DNA from: Struthidea cinerea
Taxonomy: Eukaryota; Chordata; Aves; Passeriformes; Corcoracidae
Length of the DNA: 64,000 nucleotides
Assembly (NCBI GenBank): GCA_013397865.1
Contig: VZTI01001765.1
Span: forward strand, 362,202-426,201
Direction of reading: 5' to 3'
In this document: one piece after another, positions 13,303 through 25,060 of the stretch
How the letters are laid out: each line of letters starts with the position of its first letter
Position numbering within the stretch: the stretch's first letter is position 1
Translations under genes and position numbers: made by a program
The notes under the pieces: model-generated
What the model saw: only the letters and a program-made list of their open reading frames with translations
Database searches by the model: none
Told to the model about the DNA's origin: nothing

Positions 13303-13340
13303 TTATTATAATTATTATTATTATCATCATAATTGTTGTT
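13303..13340. repeat. Imperfect (ATT)n microsatellite
   Basis: Tandem ATT/ATC/GTT units run here: 'attattataattattattattatcatcataattgttgtt'-like order, with interruptions. Purely a simple repeat. Confidence 0.8.
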
Positions 13341-14760
13341 AAAATATGGAAACCATATATATTTTATTGTTCATAATAAATTGTTACTGCCTTTAAGGCA
13401 GTTTCTATTACTAAATCGTTTTTTAATGTATGCCATTATCATTGCCACATACTTGAGGTCTCCGTGTTCTTGTCCAGTTCTAAAGAAATTAAGCTTTGCA
13501 GGGCTTTTTATACTTCTAAAACACACCACTCATTAGGAATTACTAATTCTTACTGATCAGGGATCACTAAGCATCATCATGCTCAGGATTAATTACTCTT
13601 CTGTTTTCTGGCAATGGGGTGGTAGCTTTATTTTCCTGTTCCTTTAGTTTCTTGGCTAATGCAAAATAAGTAGTTGTGGTGGTTTTTAAGAGACCAGACA
13701 ACATAATTTCTCATAAAATTTATACTTAAAAAATGTTCTTGAAGCACTGCCTGTGTTTGTTTTCCCATTTTATATAATATAGTTTTCTCCTGGATTTTTA
13801 TGTAGAAGGATGTGACTCAACAGTATGGAAGCAACTTACTAAAAATAAAAATGCCAGAAGGAAGCTGATTCTTTAGCTGAAAAAGCAAATTGGTCCTTAA
13901 TGAGATGTTAATTCTGGCATCCTAGGAGATTCAGATTAGAAGATTTTATACTTCTTAGGAAAAAACGATCAGATGGAAAACCTGGTGGTGTTGAACTTAA
14001 TGCAAGTCCTAAATGCAATTTGGTGCCAGAGTAAAAGAAACACAAATTAAAAGCTGAATATTGGATCCAGAGACAGATGGACATTATTGGTTTGTTGTTT
14101 TTTTTTTTCTCTTCCCCTTCAAGTTTTTTTACCAGATTCTTTTCTTCAAAACTATTTCTATAAAGGGCTCATTAAGCAGAGCAAAATACCTCATGTTTTG
14201 GAATCACTTTTTCTTACTTTTTTTCTCTCCATGTATGTTTACTTGTTTTTAAGTAATGAATTAAAGGAATACTTCTTTGTTACTAAAAAATAGATGCAAT
14301 AGTTCAGGAACCTTTTTGCTTTTCTCCAGTAATAAAAATATTTCTGTTCAGAAGCAGAAGAATGAGAGTACCCAAATGTTTCTCCTAATAAATTTAATAT
14401 TTCTAAGGGGAAAAAGTTGCTGTTTTGTACCTCAGAAATTTCTTTTCACTGCGTAACTCCATGTGACCTGGTTCCTTTCTAAGCTTATTCCTTTTTGATT
14501 TAAAATCTCTGTTAAGTTGCTTGCTTAAGGGTCTTTGGTGTTCATCATGCAGATGCAAAATTCCCTTAAGCATTTAAAATACTGTGGAATGATATATCTA
14601 CTCTCTCACAATTGTTTTTTTCTTGTTCAGTTCCAGAATACTAAGTGAACTTGCGGAAGATTGTAAACTGGAATAAATAAAACGAGTTTTGTCTTGAGCA
14701 AATATACCTTACACTTTATTGTGTTGAGAACATTGAGAACTGTTGGTAGAGGTTTTAGGA

Positions 14761-14784
14761 GAATGTAGAAGAATGTAGAAGAAT
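14761..14784. repeat. 10-bp direct tandem duplication
   Basis: gaatgtagaa occurs twice in direct succession and is followed by a third partial copy (gaat). Likely replication slippage. Confidence 0.75.
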
Positions 14785-16148
14785 TGTGCTGATATCGATC
14801 AGATGAGACCTTTTAACTTTTTTCAACATGGGATTAATTTATTCCAAAAATCACATTTTTCCTAGGCAAGGGGAATAACTAAGTGCTTTAGTTCTTGATT
14901 GGTTTGGTTTGTTGTTCTTTCTTTTTTCTTTATTTTTTTTCCCCCAAATATAAGTGTAATTACAGGAACTCCATAATAAGTCTATGGTTGAAAGCTTTTC
15001 CTATTAGGCTACAAAATAAATGCATGTTTTATTGCAAGGAATCAAGAAAACAGGGGAATTATATATGAGATAATAAAACAAAATATAATAAAAAAATAAT
15101 TACCAATAAAAATTATCTGTCAAAATAACAGGAAGGAAAATACCAGAGGGGTGTCTCACTTTTCCTACCCTGTTTCAGGGTTTTAGTTTTTGTCTGGACT
15201 TATTGCTGTTGAGTCAGATGCGCCTGTGCTGCAGCAGCTCAGGTCAGGTGTTAATAACAAGGCTGAAATGCCCCTACTTTTCCTCCTTCATTCACCCAGT
15301 AAATTATCTGTGGTGGTTCTTTTGGGGTGAAAAGACACTACGTGCCACGTGCTCCTCTTTTTGTGCTTTCACGGATAATGAGAATAATGAGGGCTTAAGT
15401 GAAATGCTGACTGTATGAAGCATATGAATAATTCAACTGGTTTTGGGGTTTTTTTCAGGTTGTATCACAGGTGTACAGCTTTCTCCAAGTTGATGATGCT
15501 ATAAAATAATGATTAATAATAATTAATTCATATTTATGTTATAGTAAGGACCAGAATTATTAAGGCATGAGGTTTCATGCTGAATTATGGTTGCAGAGCT
15601 GGTATTTCACGTGCATTACTTGAGCTGAACACCTGCTTGAGAGCTGCCATTGCACCATGAGTTAGGAGAGTCAATATATTATTTCCTATGTTAGGAGAGA
15701 TTAATCAATGAGATTGAAATTAATGTTTCAGCTGCTCCCCCGTGGCTTTATCTGTACTATTAGAATACTAATTTGAGGTGCAAACTCTCAAATTATGGAT
15801 GCCACCTTCATTTTGAAACATGCACTGGAATGGCTCTACTCTAAATCAGGGAATTCTGAAGTCTGGAAAATTCGGAAGATTGACTCAGACATGACCTTAA
15901 TTTTTTGTCTCTGAAATTAGGAAAAGAGTGAGGTAGAATTCAAGAGCTTCACGATTTGGTGAAATCACACTTCAGCTTCCTTGTTATTTATGATTCTGTT
16001 CGGTTTATGTGTCACTTCATGCAAAAGTGGTGCAAATATGTGTAGTTCCACTCTTCTGATCTATGCTTTTGAGAGATATCTTATTCCAATATGCATGAAT
16101 GCATATGCAACCTGCTTTGTTTGCCTGTCCATAAGCACAGTGCTCTGA

Positions 16149-16546
16149 TCATGGAATCACAGAATGGTTTGGGTTGGGAGGGACCTTGAAGGCCATCCCA
16201 TTCCACCCCTGACATGGGCAGGGACACCTTCCACTGTCCCGGGTTGCTCCAAGCCCCCTCCAACCTGGCCTTGGGCACTGCCAGGGATCCAGGGGCAGCC
16301 ACAGCTGCTCTGGGCACCCTGTGCCAGGGCCTCCCCACCCTCACAGAGGAGAAATTCCTCCTAATATCTCATCCAAGCTTACTCTCTACCAGTTTGAAGC
16401 CATTCCCTGTGTCCGGTTCCTCCATCCCTTGTCAATTGTCTCTCTCCATCTTTCCTGTCAGCTCCTTCAGGCACTGGAAGGCCACAATGAGGTCACCCCA
16501 AATCCTCTTCTTCTTCAGGCTGAACAATCCCAATTCTCCCAGCCGG
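16149..16546 (-). mobile_element. CR1 LINE 3' fragment, minus strand
   Basis: The + strand starts with the inverted CR1 terminal repeat ('atggaatcacagaatgg') and the standard 'tttgggttgggagggacctt'. It continues through 'catgggcagggacacc', 'ggcagccacagctgctctgg' and 'ctgaacaatcccaattctcc'. About 400 bp of 3' end only; the 5' part of the element is lost at the right edge. Its GC content is well above the local background. It belongs to the same subfamily as the copies at 21.7, 24.8 and 37.9 kb. Confidence 0.93.
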
Positions 16547-19500
16547 AATGATGTCCTGCACTTACTTCCTAAGAGGCTAACCAAAGTGGTCAAAATATCC
16601 AGGAATGTTTAGTTTTGCCGTACAAGCTTCTTCTGCGTAGAGAATGGGATACAAATTCTCAGACTTCAAATCCTCATGGAGACGCCTCACATATTGCATT
16701 TCCATTCATATGGAGCTCTTCCTGGCCCTTTCCCTTTGTATCAGTGCATCCACACAAACATATGTTATGAAAGATGTGTCTTCTGGATAATGTATTTTTT
16801 GTTCCTTTTACCCACCGAAAAGGTCACGGAAAGAAGTTCCAGGGCTTGCAGATATTTCTCCCATATAGGATCCCTCACTCTGGAAGAGAGGGTTGGGAGT
16901 GATATGCCTGTGGATTCAGAGTTTCAGAGGGGAAATCTAAGATATCTGTTAGTTCCAGAGTCTTTTCTCTAAACCCCAGACAGTGTTTTCTGTAGCTCCT
17001 CCTGGCTTTGAACAGAAATAACTATGTGGCTTCTGTGGACTGTGTTTGCTCAACTGGTCTTTCCAAATGCAGGTGTGGGAAAAACTGGAGAGGAAAGAAA
17101 AACTGCTGCTGTGGCAACTTCTTCGAAACACACTTAGGAGTTTTCATGGAGTCTGATGTGTTTCATGATGCAGACAGAAACAGGGCAGATACAAAATTCC
17201 TCATTTGTTGATGATGATTCATTTCCAACATAGACTGGAAGCAACTTCTGCTTCAAATGCATATTTAAGGCTAAATGAATTGGCTACGAATGGACATTTA
17301 ATGCCCTTTATAAAACCAAACTAATAATAACAAAACCCCCAAAAATAAAGCAAGAAAAAAAAAGAGTATGGTAGTCCCCAGACTGCCGGATGTGTTGTAG
17401 CAAAAGCCATCAAGGGGGAGGTGCCAAGAAAGGATGTACCTGAAGAAGAGGTAATATGTTATTAGAAACATGCTGAAGAACTGAGACATTTTATGCCCAG
17501 TTCTTCTCCAACGTGATAGTAACATACACACTCATTAAAACAATTCCTGCTTCCTTATTTATTCATCAGTTGCAGTGACTAGAGCTTTAGAAAGGGTGAA
17601 AAGCTCAGTTCTGACAACTTGCACTTAAATAAGATGAAAATTATATTCACAGTGAGAACCTACAGTGAGTATCATGGGGCTCAGCAGAACATACTTGTCT
17701 GAGTACTAATGTTGATTAAAAGACATCATAAAACACCACCACAGCATTTGCAGGTTTTCCAAAACCATGGTTTTGAGTTTAGTTCTGCACACAAAAACCA
17801 TGTTCTTATGGCAGATGTGTCTTTCCCCTACATTAACCAGCTTTCTCCTCTTGGGACAGTATGAACTAAAAACACTCCTACTGTGGCAAAGAGGAGTTTT
17901 CATTATTAGCGAAGATTCTTAACTACTTAGATACCTCACCTGAGAAAAGTTTCTGAGAAGTTGTTGCAGCCCTCTGTTAGCACAAGACCTGCATTTGGAC
18001 AGGCAGTGATGAGATCAAGGCTTGCAGCAGAATCGTGGCTGTGGATCAAGACTGGAAGCCCTTAGAAATCAGTAAGAAAAAATATTTTTAAGAGCTAAAC
18101 CTCAGTGTATTATAATACCATTATCTGGAAATATAAAGCATCCAGTACGTATACAGTATCCAGTTCTGTCAATCTCAATTTGAATTGACATTAAATCAAA
18201 CAAAAAGCGTTTTTCGAAGCTGTCTTGGATTTCTCCGTGTGTAAGTAAGATGAGGGCAGTAAGGGTGTGAAATAACATGGAGACAGATGTATGCCAACAT
18301 ATTCAAGTACAAATGTAATCTTGCTGCAATTGAGAGAGAGTAGCATGTCTTGATTAAAAATTCCTATTACTTTCCTCTCCATCTTAGGCAGGTCAACTTT
18401 TTAATCATCAGTTATATTATTCATTATGAACAGTCTAATGAGGCCAGAATTTGGTCCTTTAAGATTAATTTTTGCAGATAGGAAAACTGCCTTGTCAGTG
18501 TCATTTGATTTATTCAAAAATATGACTGAATGAGCTGTAATTTATAAGGGGAACGATGACAGTCATAAAAAGAAAATATTTAATTTCAGCTTCTGCTCTT
18601 CCTGGCATGAAATAAGAAACATCTGCAGTAGTCATTAGCTTGTAGCTGAACAATGCATTAGCCTAAGTCAGCAACAAAAGTGAACAGTGGATTAACTTTG
18701 TCCTCACTGGTGGTGACTTTGGGATCAGTTTCACTTGTATTAAACCAACAGATCCTGACCAAGGCAGCATAAACAAAGTACATGACTGTACCAGTCTGAA
18801 TGCAAGGTGGATGTTTCTGAAACATCAGTGCATTCATCACTTGCCCTCTCAGGGTGGAAGAAGGGACCCGAGCAGCTGCAAAGGATCAGTAGCTCAAAAT
18901 TAAATAGATTAATTATGTTTCAGATATTGCAGCTGAATAAATGAATGCTTAAAGACCATGAAATAAAAAGTTTACTGAAATAAGGAATGTTAATATTAAA
19001 CTAGCAGGCTATGGATCTTGATACTGATAGGAGGCGGGATGTGTTGAGCATTTCTTTCATGCATCTTACAGTTAAATACAGAAAGAATTAAATTACACAA
19101 TTTTTGTCTGGCCTTGCTGAAATCAAACTGGTGGCAATACTTCAGGAGAAATATCCGAGACTTGTTTAGGGGAAAAACATATTGAAACTGCAATAATTGA
19201 ATTAGATGGCTGCTTTTTTTTTTAATAATTTCATTTTCCACTGAATTTAATTTCATATCCTGTAACGAGCACCATTGAATCTCTGTTTCTCATGAACTGC
19301 ACTCATTCAAAAATGGTCCATAGTAGCTGTGCTGTTCTGCTTCGACTTGGCAGCCTAAAAAATGTATATTTTCTGTCCTGAAGTCACTTGGCTTGGTGTG
19401 ACAGTTCTGCTTGGAGCCTGACAACTCTACAGGTTGAGTAGGAGAGGAGGCATGACTTGTGGGTGACACTATAAATCTAGTTTATTTGCATTTTTGCAGC

Positions 19501-20150
19501 CTTCATGACCATATTTGGATAGGAAGGCGACAATTTCGCATCACAAACATAGAAAAAAACTTTTTCATGTCGTTACCCAGTGTGTGGTACCCGAATCACA
19601 GTGGCAACACCCTGTCTGGTGAGACATGGAGCAGCAGAGAGGATGTGATTAATAGAAAACCAGAGTGCAGTACAGTGAAACGTAGCAGTGATGGCCTGCC
19701 TGGTGAGAACAAAGTGGTGAAGGGAGCCTGATTAAAAGGAATCAAAGCAGCCTGGCAAAGCAGCTAAACAGCATCACAAGAGAGGGAGAGGGGAGGGACT
19801 GCACAGTTCAAGAGAAACTTCAGGGAAATTGAGGATTTTTTTGCAATTTAATGGGATCTGTAGGACTATATCCTCTGCAGGACCACACATTTCCACTCTT
19901 TGGGAGCAGAAAAAGTATCCTCTCAGACTGGAGAAGGGTCACCAAACCCTTTGGCAGAGGAGCTGAGGACACAGGTGCTGTGTATTCTCGCTTCACAGAG
20001 ACTAGAACAAGTTGAAAATGTAAAAAAATAGTCTACGTGCACTTCAATATTTTTAACACGTGTTCGGGGCCCATTATTCACAAGCTTGTAACTTGAATGC
20101 AGTCAGATTTGCAACTGTCTATGAGGATTCATCAGCATCAGAAGCAGAAC

Positions 20151-20180
20151 AGGCCGTCATCAGGACATGCAGGACGGCCT
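20151..20180. repeat. Short GC-rich inverted repeat
   Basis: aggccgtc (20151-20158) and gacggcct (20173-20180) are perfect complements 14 nt apart. An 8-bp stem can arise by chance; it is listed because CpG-rich arms are uncommon in this AT-rich intron. Confidence 0.4.
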
Positions 20181-20927
20181 CTGTCAATCACAGTGTGCCA
20201 TCACACCCTAATATTGCTGCCTGGAGTCCAAAGAGCCACCCCCAAGCTTTGCTGTCCCCAGGAAGCTCACAAATAGGATAAATCCAGGAAGAAGAGGGGA
20301 TTTAGAGACGGGATTTTGAGAAAGGTGAGAGAAGCCCGGCTGATCAAGTTGTTAATCTCTGCTCTAAAAGTAGCTGGGAAATGGCATTGTTTAGATTATG
20401 CATATTTCAAGGATTTTTTCTTTCCCTGGCTCCCACCGTGGTACAATCTGCAGTTGCAACTTCATCCAGAAATACCACTTCATGTTTTGAGGTGGACGTC
20501 AACAATTAAACAAATAAACAAACAGAAACAGCTTTTCAGCGCTGGATTTATTTTCTAGGCCTAAATACTGCTCAGGTGCTTCTCTATTTATGTTTTCATC
20601 AACCAAGTAACAGAACTCTCTAACCCTTACTTCTGATTATTTCTGCTGTTGTTCTGGTAACATTCTGTTTACTCTTTCTTTGATATTTTCAAGCCTTTGC
20701 TGAAATGTAGGCTCAAGAACTAGAAAACTTAAACCAAATCTGTTTTAAAATCATTACAGGAGGTACCAAACTAATTTTATGTGTTTATTTATTTATTTTT
20801 AAGATGTTTTATATCTCAATATTCAGGAATCTCATTGGCTGAAATATTTATTCTTATTATTGAAAAAGAGTGGGTGAGGTGATGGAAAATGGATGGTATA
20901 TCAGCAACAGGATTTGTATCAGAAATA

Positions 20928-21031
20928 GTGTGGCCGAAAGAGCAGGGAAGTGACAAGGTGGGGTTAGGTCACAGATTGGTCTCTATAATCTTGGAAGTCT
21001 TTTCCAACCTAAATAATTCTGTGATTCTCTA
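20928..21031 (+). mobile_element. CR1 LINE 3' end fragment with internal deletion, plus strand
   Basis: The right end reads 'ggtctctataatcttggaagtcttttccaacct...attctgtgattctct', the CR1 3' terminus. The left part ('gtgtggcc...agagcagggaagtga') resembles a more internal CR1 segment, so an internal deletion probably joined the two. Confidence 0.75.
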
Positions 21032-21683
21032 ATTATTTGATCAGTGGGTAAATAGGAAGTATTTACAATATAAAAGACTATATTTGCAATATAAATTGCT
21101 GATGGAAAAGCCGTTAAGCAGGAAAAGATGTTAATCTGTGCTGCGGACACTCAGCAGAATCACTGTCATGTAGACAACTGGATACTGCAGATATTATTCT
21201 AACCCAAATATTAGCAGTGGCTGTTACTCAGTATAAAACTGGATGAGAAATTACAATTTTTCAGTTCTGTTGAGCATTTTCAATACATTTTTGAGGGTGT
21301 TCTGAAACATGGGCTTGCTGTGGGTCCAGATGAATCCTTGGTTATCACAGCACCAGGTACAAGTGGTGCTGTGGCGATGATGTTCTTACTGGAAAGATAA
21401 AGGAAAAAACAACCCATGATAACAAAGTATAAGGTCGTGGCAACTTGTAAGTATAATTTTATTGCAGAATAGCAATGATAACAGGCTGAGACTTCCCAGT
21501 GTCTTCCACAGGATATGTGTGGGACATACCTTTGAAAGGCTTCCAAGAACCTTCGTCATCTTTTGCTTTGGCACAGGAGAGCTACAAGAAATTTGGTATT
21601 TCAAAAACAACCTGAAGAGCAACCATTGCCAGCAGGATAGGATGGAAGCCTAACTTCACCAGGAAACTTCCATCAGGAAGCCG

Positions 21684-21966
21684 TATTAGGACAAGGATTA
21701 ACGGGCTCAGACTGAAAAGGGGAAATTTAGGTTGAGTATTGGGCAGGAATTGTTCCCTGTGAGGGTGGGCAGGCCCTGGCACAGGGTACCCAGAGCAGCT
21801 GTGGCTGCCCCTGGATCCCTGGCAGTGCCCAAGGCCAGGCTGGATATTGGGGCTTGGAGTAGCCTGGGACAGTGGGAGGTGTCCCTGCCCATGGCAGGGG
21901 GTGGGAATGGGATGGGATTTAAGGTCCTTCGAGCCCAAACAATTCTGGGATTGTGCGATTCTATAA
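21684..21966 (+). mobile_element. CR1 LINE 3' fragment, plus strand
   Basis: It starts with a diverged 'attaggacaagg...ctgaaaaggggaaatttagg' segment. It continues with 'gggcaggaattgttccctgtg', 'cagagcagctgtggctgccc' and 'cctgcccatggcaggggg', and ends in 'attctgggattgtgcgattc', the CR1 terminal octamer repeat. It is nearly identical to the 37.9-kb copy across about 150 bp. It is inverted relative to the copies at 16.1 and 24.8 kb in the same intron. Confidence 0.93.
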
Positions 21967-22558
21967 ATAATTCCCCAAACTGCAACAGTAATCCCAATTA
22001 GGTAGAACACTTATTCATGGAATATCATACTTAAAGATGTACGCAGGGTACGGGGGAAAAAACAAACCCGAAACCAAAACAAAACAAGGAAGGTTATATC
22101 TAGTAAGAAATTCTAATCGATTTTCAAGATTTTGGTCAGAAGGATTTTTTTGAACAGTAATTTGGATTGCTTTAAGAAAAAACAGCATCCCCCACGCCAC
22201 TGTGCAGTGCAGAGCAAGAAAAGTGATCAGAAGTATCTTTTAAAGCCTTCTCGGTGTCTAAAAAAGGCCAAAGGACTTTAGAAGCCGAAGAAAAAGAAAT
22301 ATGGACAGAAAACATTTTGTTTTCCTTAAGTTTACTTGCTCAGTTTTTATGGATAACATGGATATACCATTAACGTCTTTCCTCCTTAATGTTCTTTGGA
22401 AACAAAAGCATCTGATAGTTCTTATTTTTTACCAAGTTACTCAATTTGCTGCCACTGTTTAAGTTGCTTGGTAAAATCACATATGACTGAAGAAGAAAAG
22501 GAAATTTCATTGAATTAATCTGTCCTTTCCCTCAAGGACAACAGAAGCTTCTGGAAGT

Positions 22559-22817
22559 ATTAAAAAACCACCAAAAAACCAAAACCAAAACCCAACCAAA
22601 AAAAACCAAAACAAAACCACCAAACAAAGAAAAAAAAACCCAAACCAACCAAAAAACACAAAATAAAACCAAACCAATCCCAAAACAAACAAAACAACCC
22701 ACAGTGAACCAACCAAAAAATCTCAAAAAACCCAAAAAAACCCAGACAAAACAAAAAACCCCTAACAACAACAACAAAAAAAAACACCAAAAAGCACAAG
22801 AACAAAACAAAATGAAA

Positions 22818-22870
<53 letters not shown>

Positions 22871-22924
22871 ACAAAATCACAAAAAAAGAAAAAAAAACCA
22901 AAAAACAAAAGGGTAAAAAAACCC
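22559..22924. repeat. A-rich low-complexity block with a 51-nt pure A run
   Basis: The whole block is A with C or CC interruptions (CCAAAA, CAAAA, AACAACAAC units). An uninterrupted run of 51 A lies at 22819-22869. It is the only large block in the window that is A-rich on the + strand. The poly-Lys and poly-Phe open frames across it are artefacts of the repeat. Confidence 0.92.
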
Positions 22925-24780
22925 TTCTTTTGAGACCTGATTGACCACCTTTATACAGAGTAGCCAGCAACTACTGGCCTCCCCCAGACTTGTGGGGCTG
23001 CATGTGGGATGAAGTTTGAAAATGTTTTGGAAAACATCTAGAAAGAACCTCACTAAGCCTTTCACTCACAGAGGTTTGCATTTGTGATGGCGAAATGGTA
23101 GCAAAATTTACATGATCACTTTCTACTGGGAAAGATTGACCTAATTGCAGAGGAATTAATTATCCCGGAGTTGTAAGCTGGAATTTTGTCCTGGCTAGAG
23201 TAAACTCCGGTGATTTCCGTGGATATCTACATTATAAAGTGGTGTGAGGGGCCATTAGAATAGTTCTCAAGCTGCAAGGTAGTACAGGAAAAGGAGCACA
23301 GCCAATGGAAGGTAATATAAATGTGAATTTCATTGATTTACTCCAGGTCAGCAGAAGACAATAAATTTAGTCAGTCCCTTTTACACTTATAAAATGAATC
23401 TCACCTAAAGATCTGACAGAGGATCAGAAAGATACATAAGTAAAGAAAATTCAGCCAAATTTTAGCCATATACTTTTAGCTGACACTTTGCTCTGTCAGC
23501 TTACACAGAGTAGGGCATGTATGTTTGTATATATGTTAGTGTGTGTATTTTTTAAATCTATAGCACGTCATTGTGTCCTTTTCATGCAGAGTCATGGATA
23601 AAATTCACTAGTTTAAAACATGGAATATTTATGAAGTGGAACGATTTGCTCACCAGATGAATATTTCATGACTGCTATTTTTTATGTCTGATTCCTTCAA
23701 TGTACCTTGTACTTAGTCACAACAATCTTTGATGTAGAAAGAGCTTGCAGAATGCTGTATACAGTAATTAACATAGACTTTAAAATAGGTGGTTTGAGAT
23801 AAATTTTAGTAATCCAGTGGATTTCATTAAGGGGATTATTTTCCGTTTGGTGAAGTCACCATAAAATTGTAAAAGGTTTTGGAGGGGGAAAAATTAGTGT
23901 TTGGGATTAATTTTTGTCTTTTGCATTTGTCTTTGTCTTTAATTTAAGTCCTTGTTAGACTTCAACAACTCCACTGACTTAGTTAAGTCAGTATTTCGTG
24001 TTAACATTAATAATGCTGTATAAAGTTGAGCAATTGACAATGCAATAAAACTGCATCTGTTAGCATTTGGCTCACCCATCTCTGAACCTGAACTTTTCCT
24101 TGCATGAATATTAACTGAAAAATGCCACGGGGGCCGTGCAAATTATTCATGAGCGCGTGTTAAATTCAGAAGGAATTTTTAACTTTCAAAACAAACACAG
24201 ATCTTTGACCTAAAAACTAACAGAGAGAAATGTAACCTAAAAAAGTTAGGAAAATATTTATGAAAATGTATTAATTTCTTTTTAATTTTTTGAGACAGTG
24301 TTTTTTGATGTCTAATTTTGAATTTTTTAAAAGAATATTCCAAGGGTTATAAAACGGGTGAGTTTTTCTGTTTTCCTCTTGAAAGGATTGAAGTTAAGAT
24401 GAGGTGGTTCGCTACAAGCATGGCAATTTTTTTGGTTGACCCAAATAAAAAGTTTTCCACTTCTACTTAATATATACTTCTTTTTAAGATATAGGTGTGG
24501 GGGACAAAAAAATAAAAATAAAACAGGGAAACAAATAACAGAATATTATTTTGCTGGTTTTGTCCTGAACAAAGCAGTTGATGGAGAAGACAAGCTAGTA
24601 ATTTATTTTTTGTTAGCGTACTTAACTGTAATTAAAATCAATCCAGGTCCAGCCAAGGCTTTTTTGACCATGTCAGTACCTGCTGGTCATTTTCCCAGAT
24701 CTCCAGGTTCACACACTGAATGTTCTTGACTATGGAAGCAGAAAGGAAACTAGTACTTTAAATTTAGCATATTTCAATAA

Positions 24781-25060
24781 CCACAGAATCCCACAATGGT
24801 TTGGGTTGGAAGGGACCTTAAAGTCCAACCAATTTCAGCCCCTGCCATGGGCAGGGACACCTCCCACTATCCCAGGTTGCCCCAGGTCTTATCCAAACTA
24901 GCCTTGGACACTGCCAGGGATCCAGGGGCAGCCACAGCTTCTCTGGGCACCCTGTGCCAGGGCCTCCCCGCCCTCCCAGCCAGGAATTCCTTCCCAATAT
25001 CCCATTTAAACCTGCCCTCTGGCAGTAGGAAGCCATTCCCCCTTGTCCTGGCATTCCAAT
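24781..25060 (-). mobile_element. CR1 LINE 3' fragment, minus strand
   Basis: It begins with 'cacagaatcccacaatggtt' and 'ggaagggaccttaaag', the inverted CR1 3' end. It passes through 'gccatgggcagggacacc' and 'ggcagccacagcttctctgg' and ends near 'agccattcccccttgtcctg'. Only the last ~280 bp of the element are present. Same subfamily as the 16.1, 21.7 and 37.9 kb copies. Confidence 0.93.

Noticed and set aside
22507..22970. Long hydrophobic or poly-Lys open frames
   Set aside because: They arise from the A/C-rich low-complexity block.
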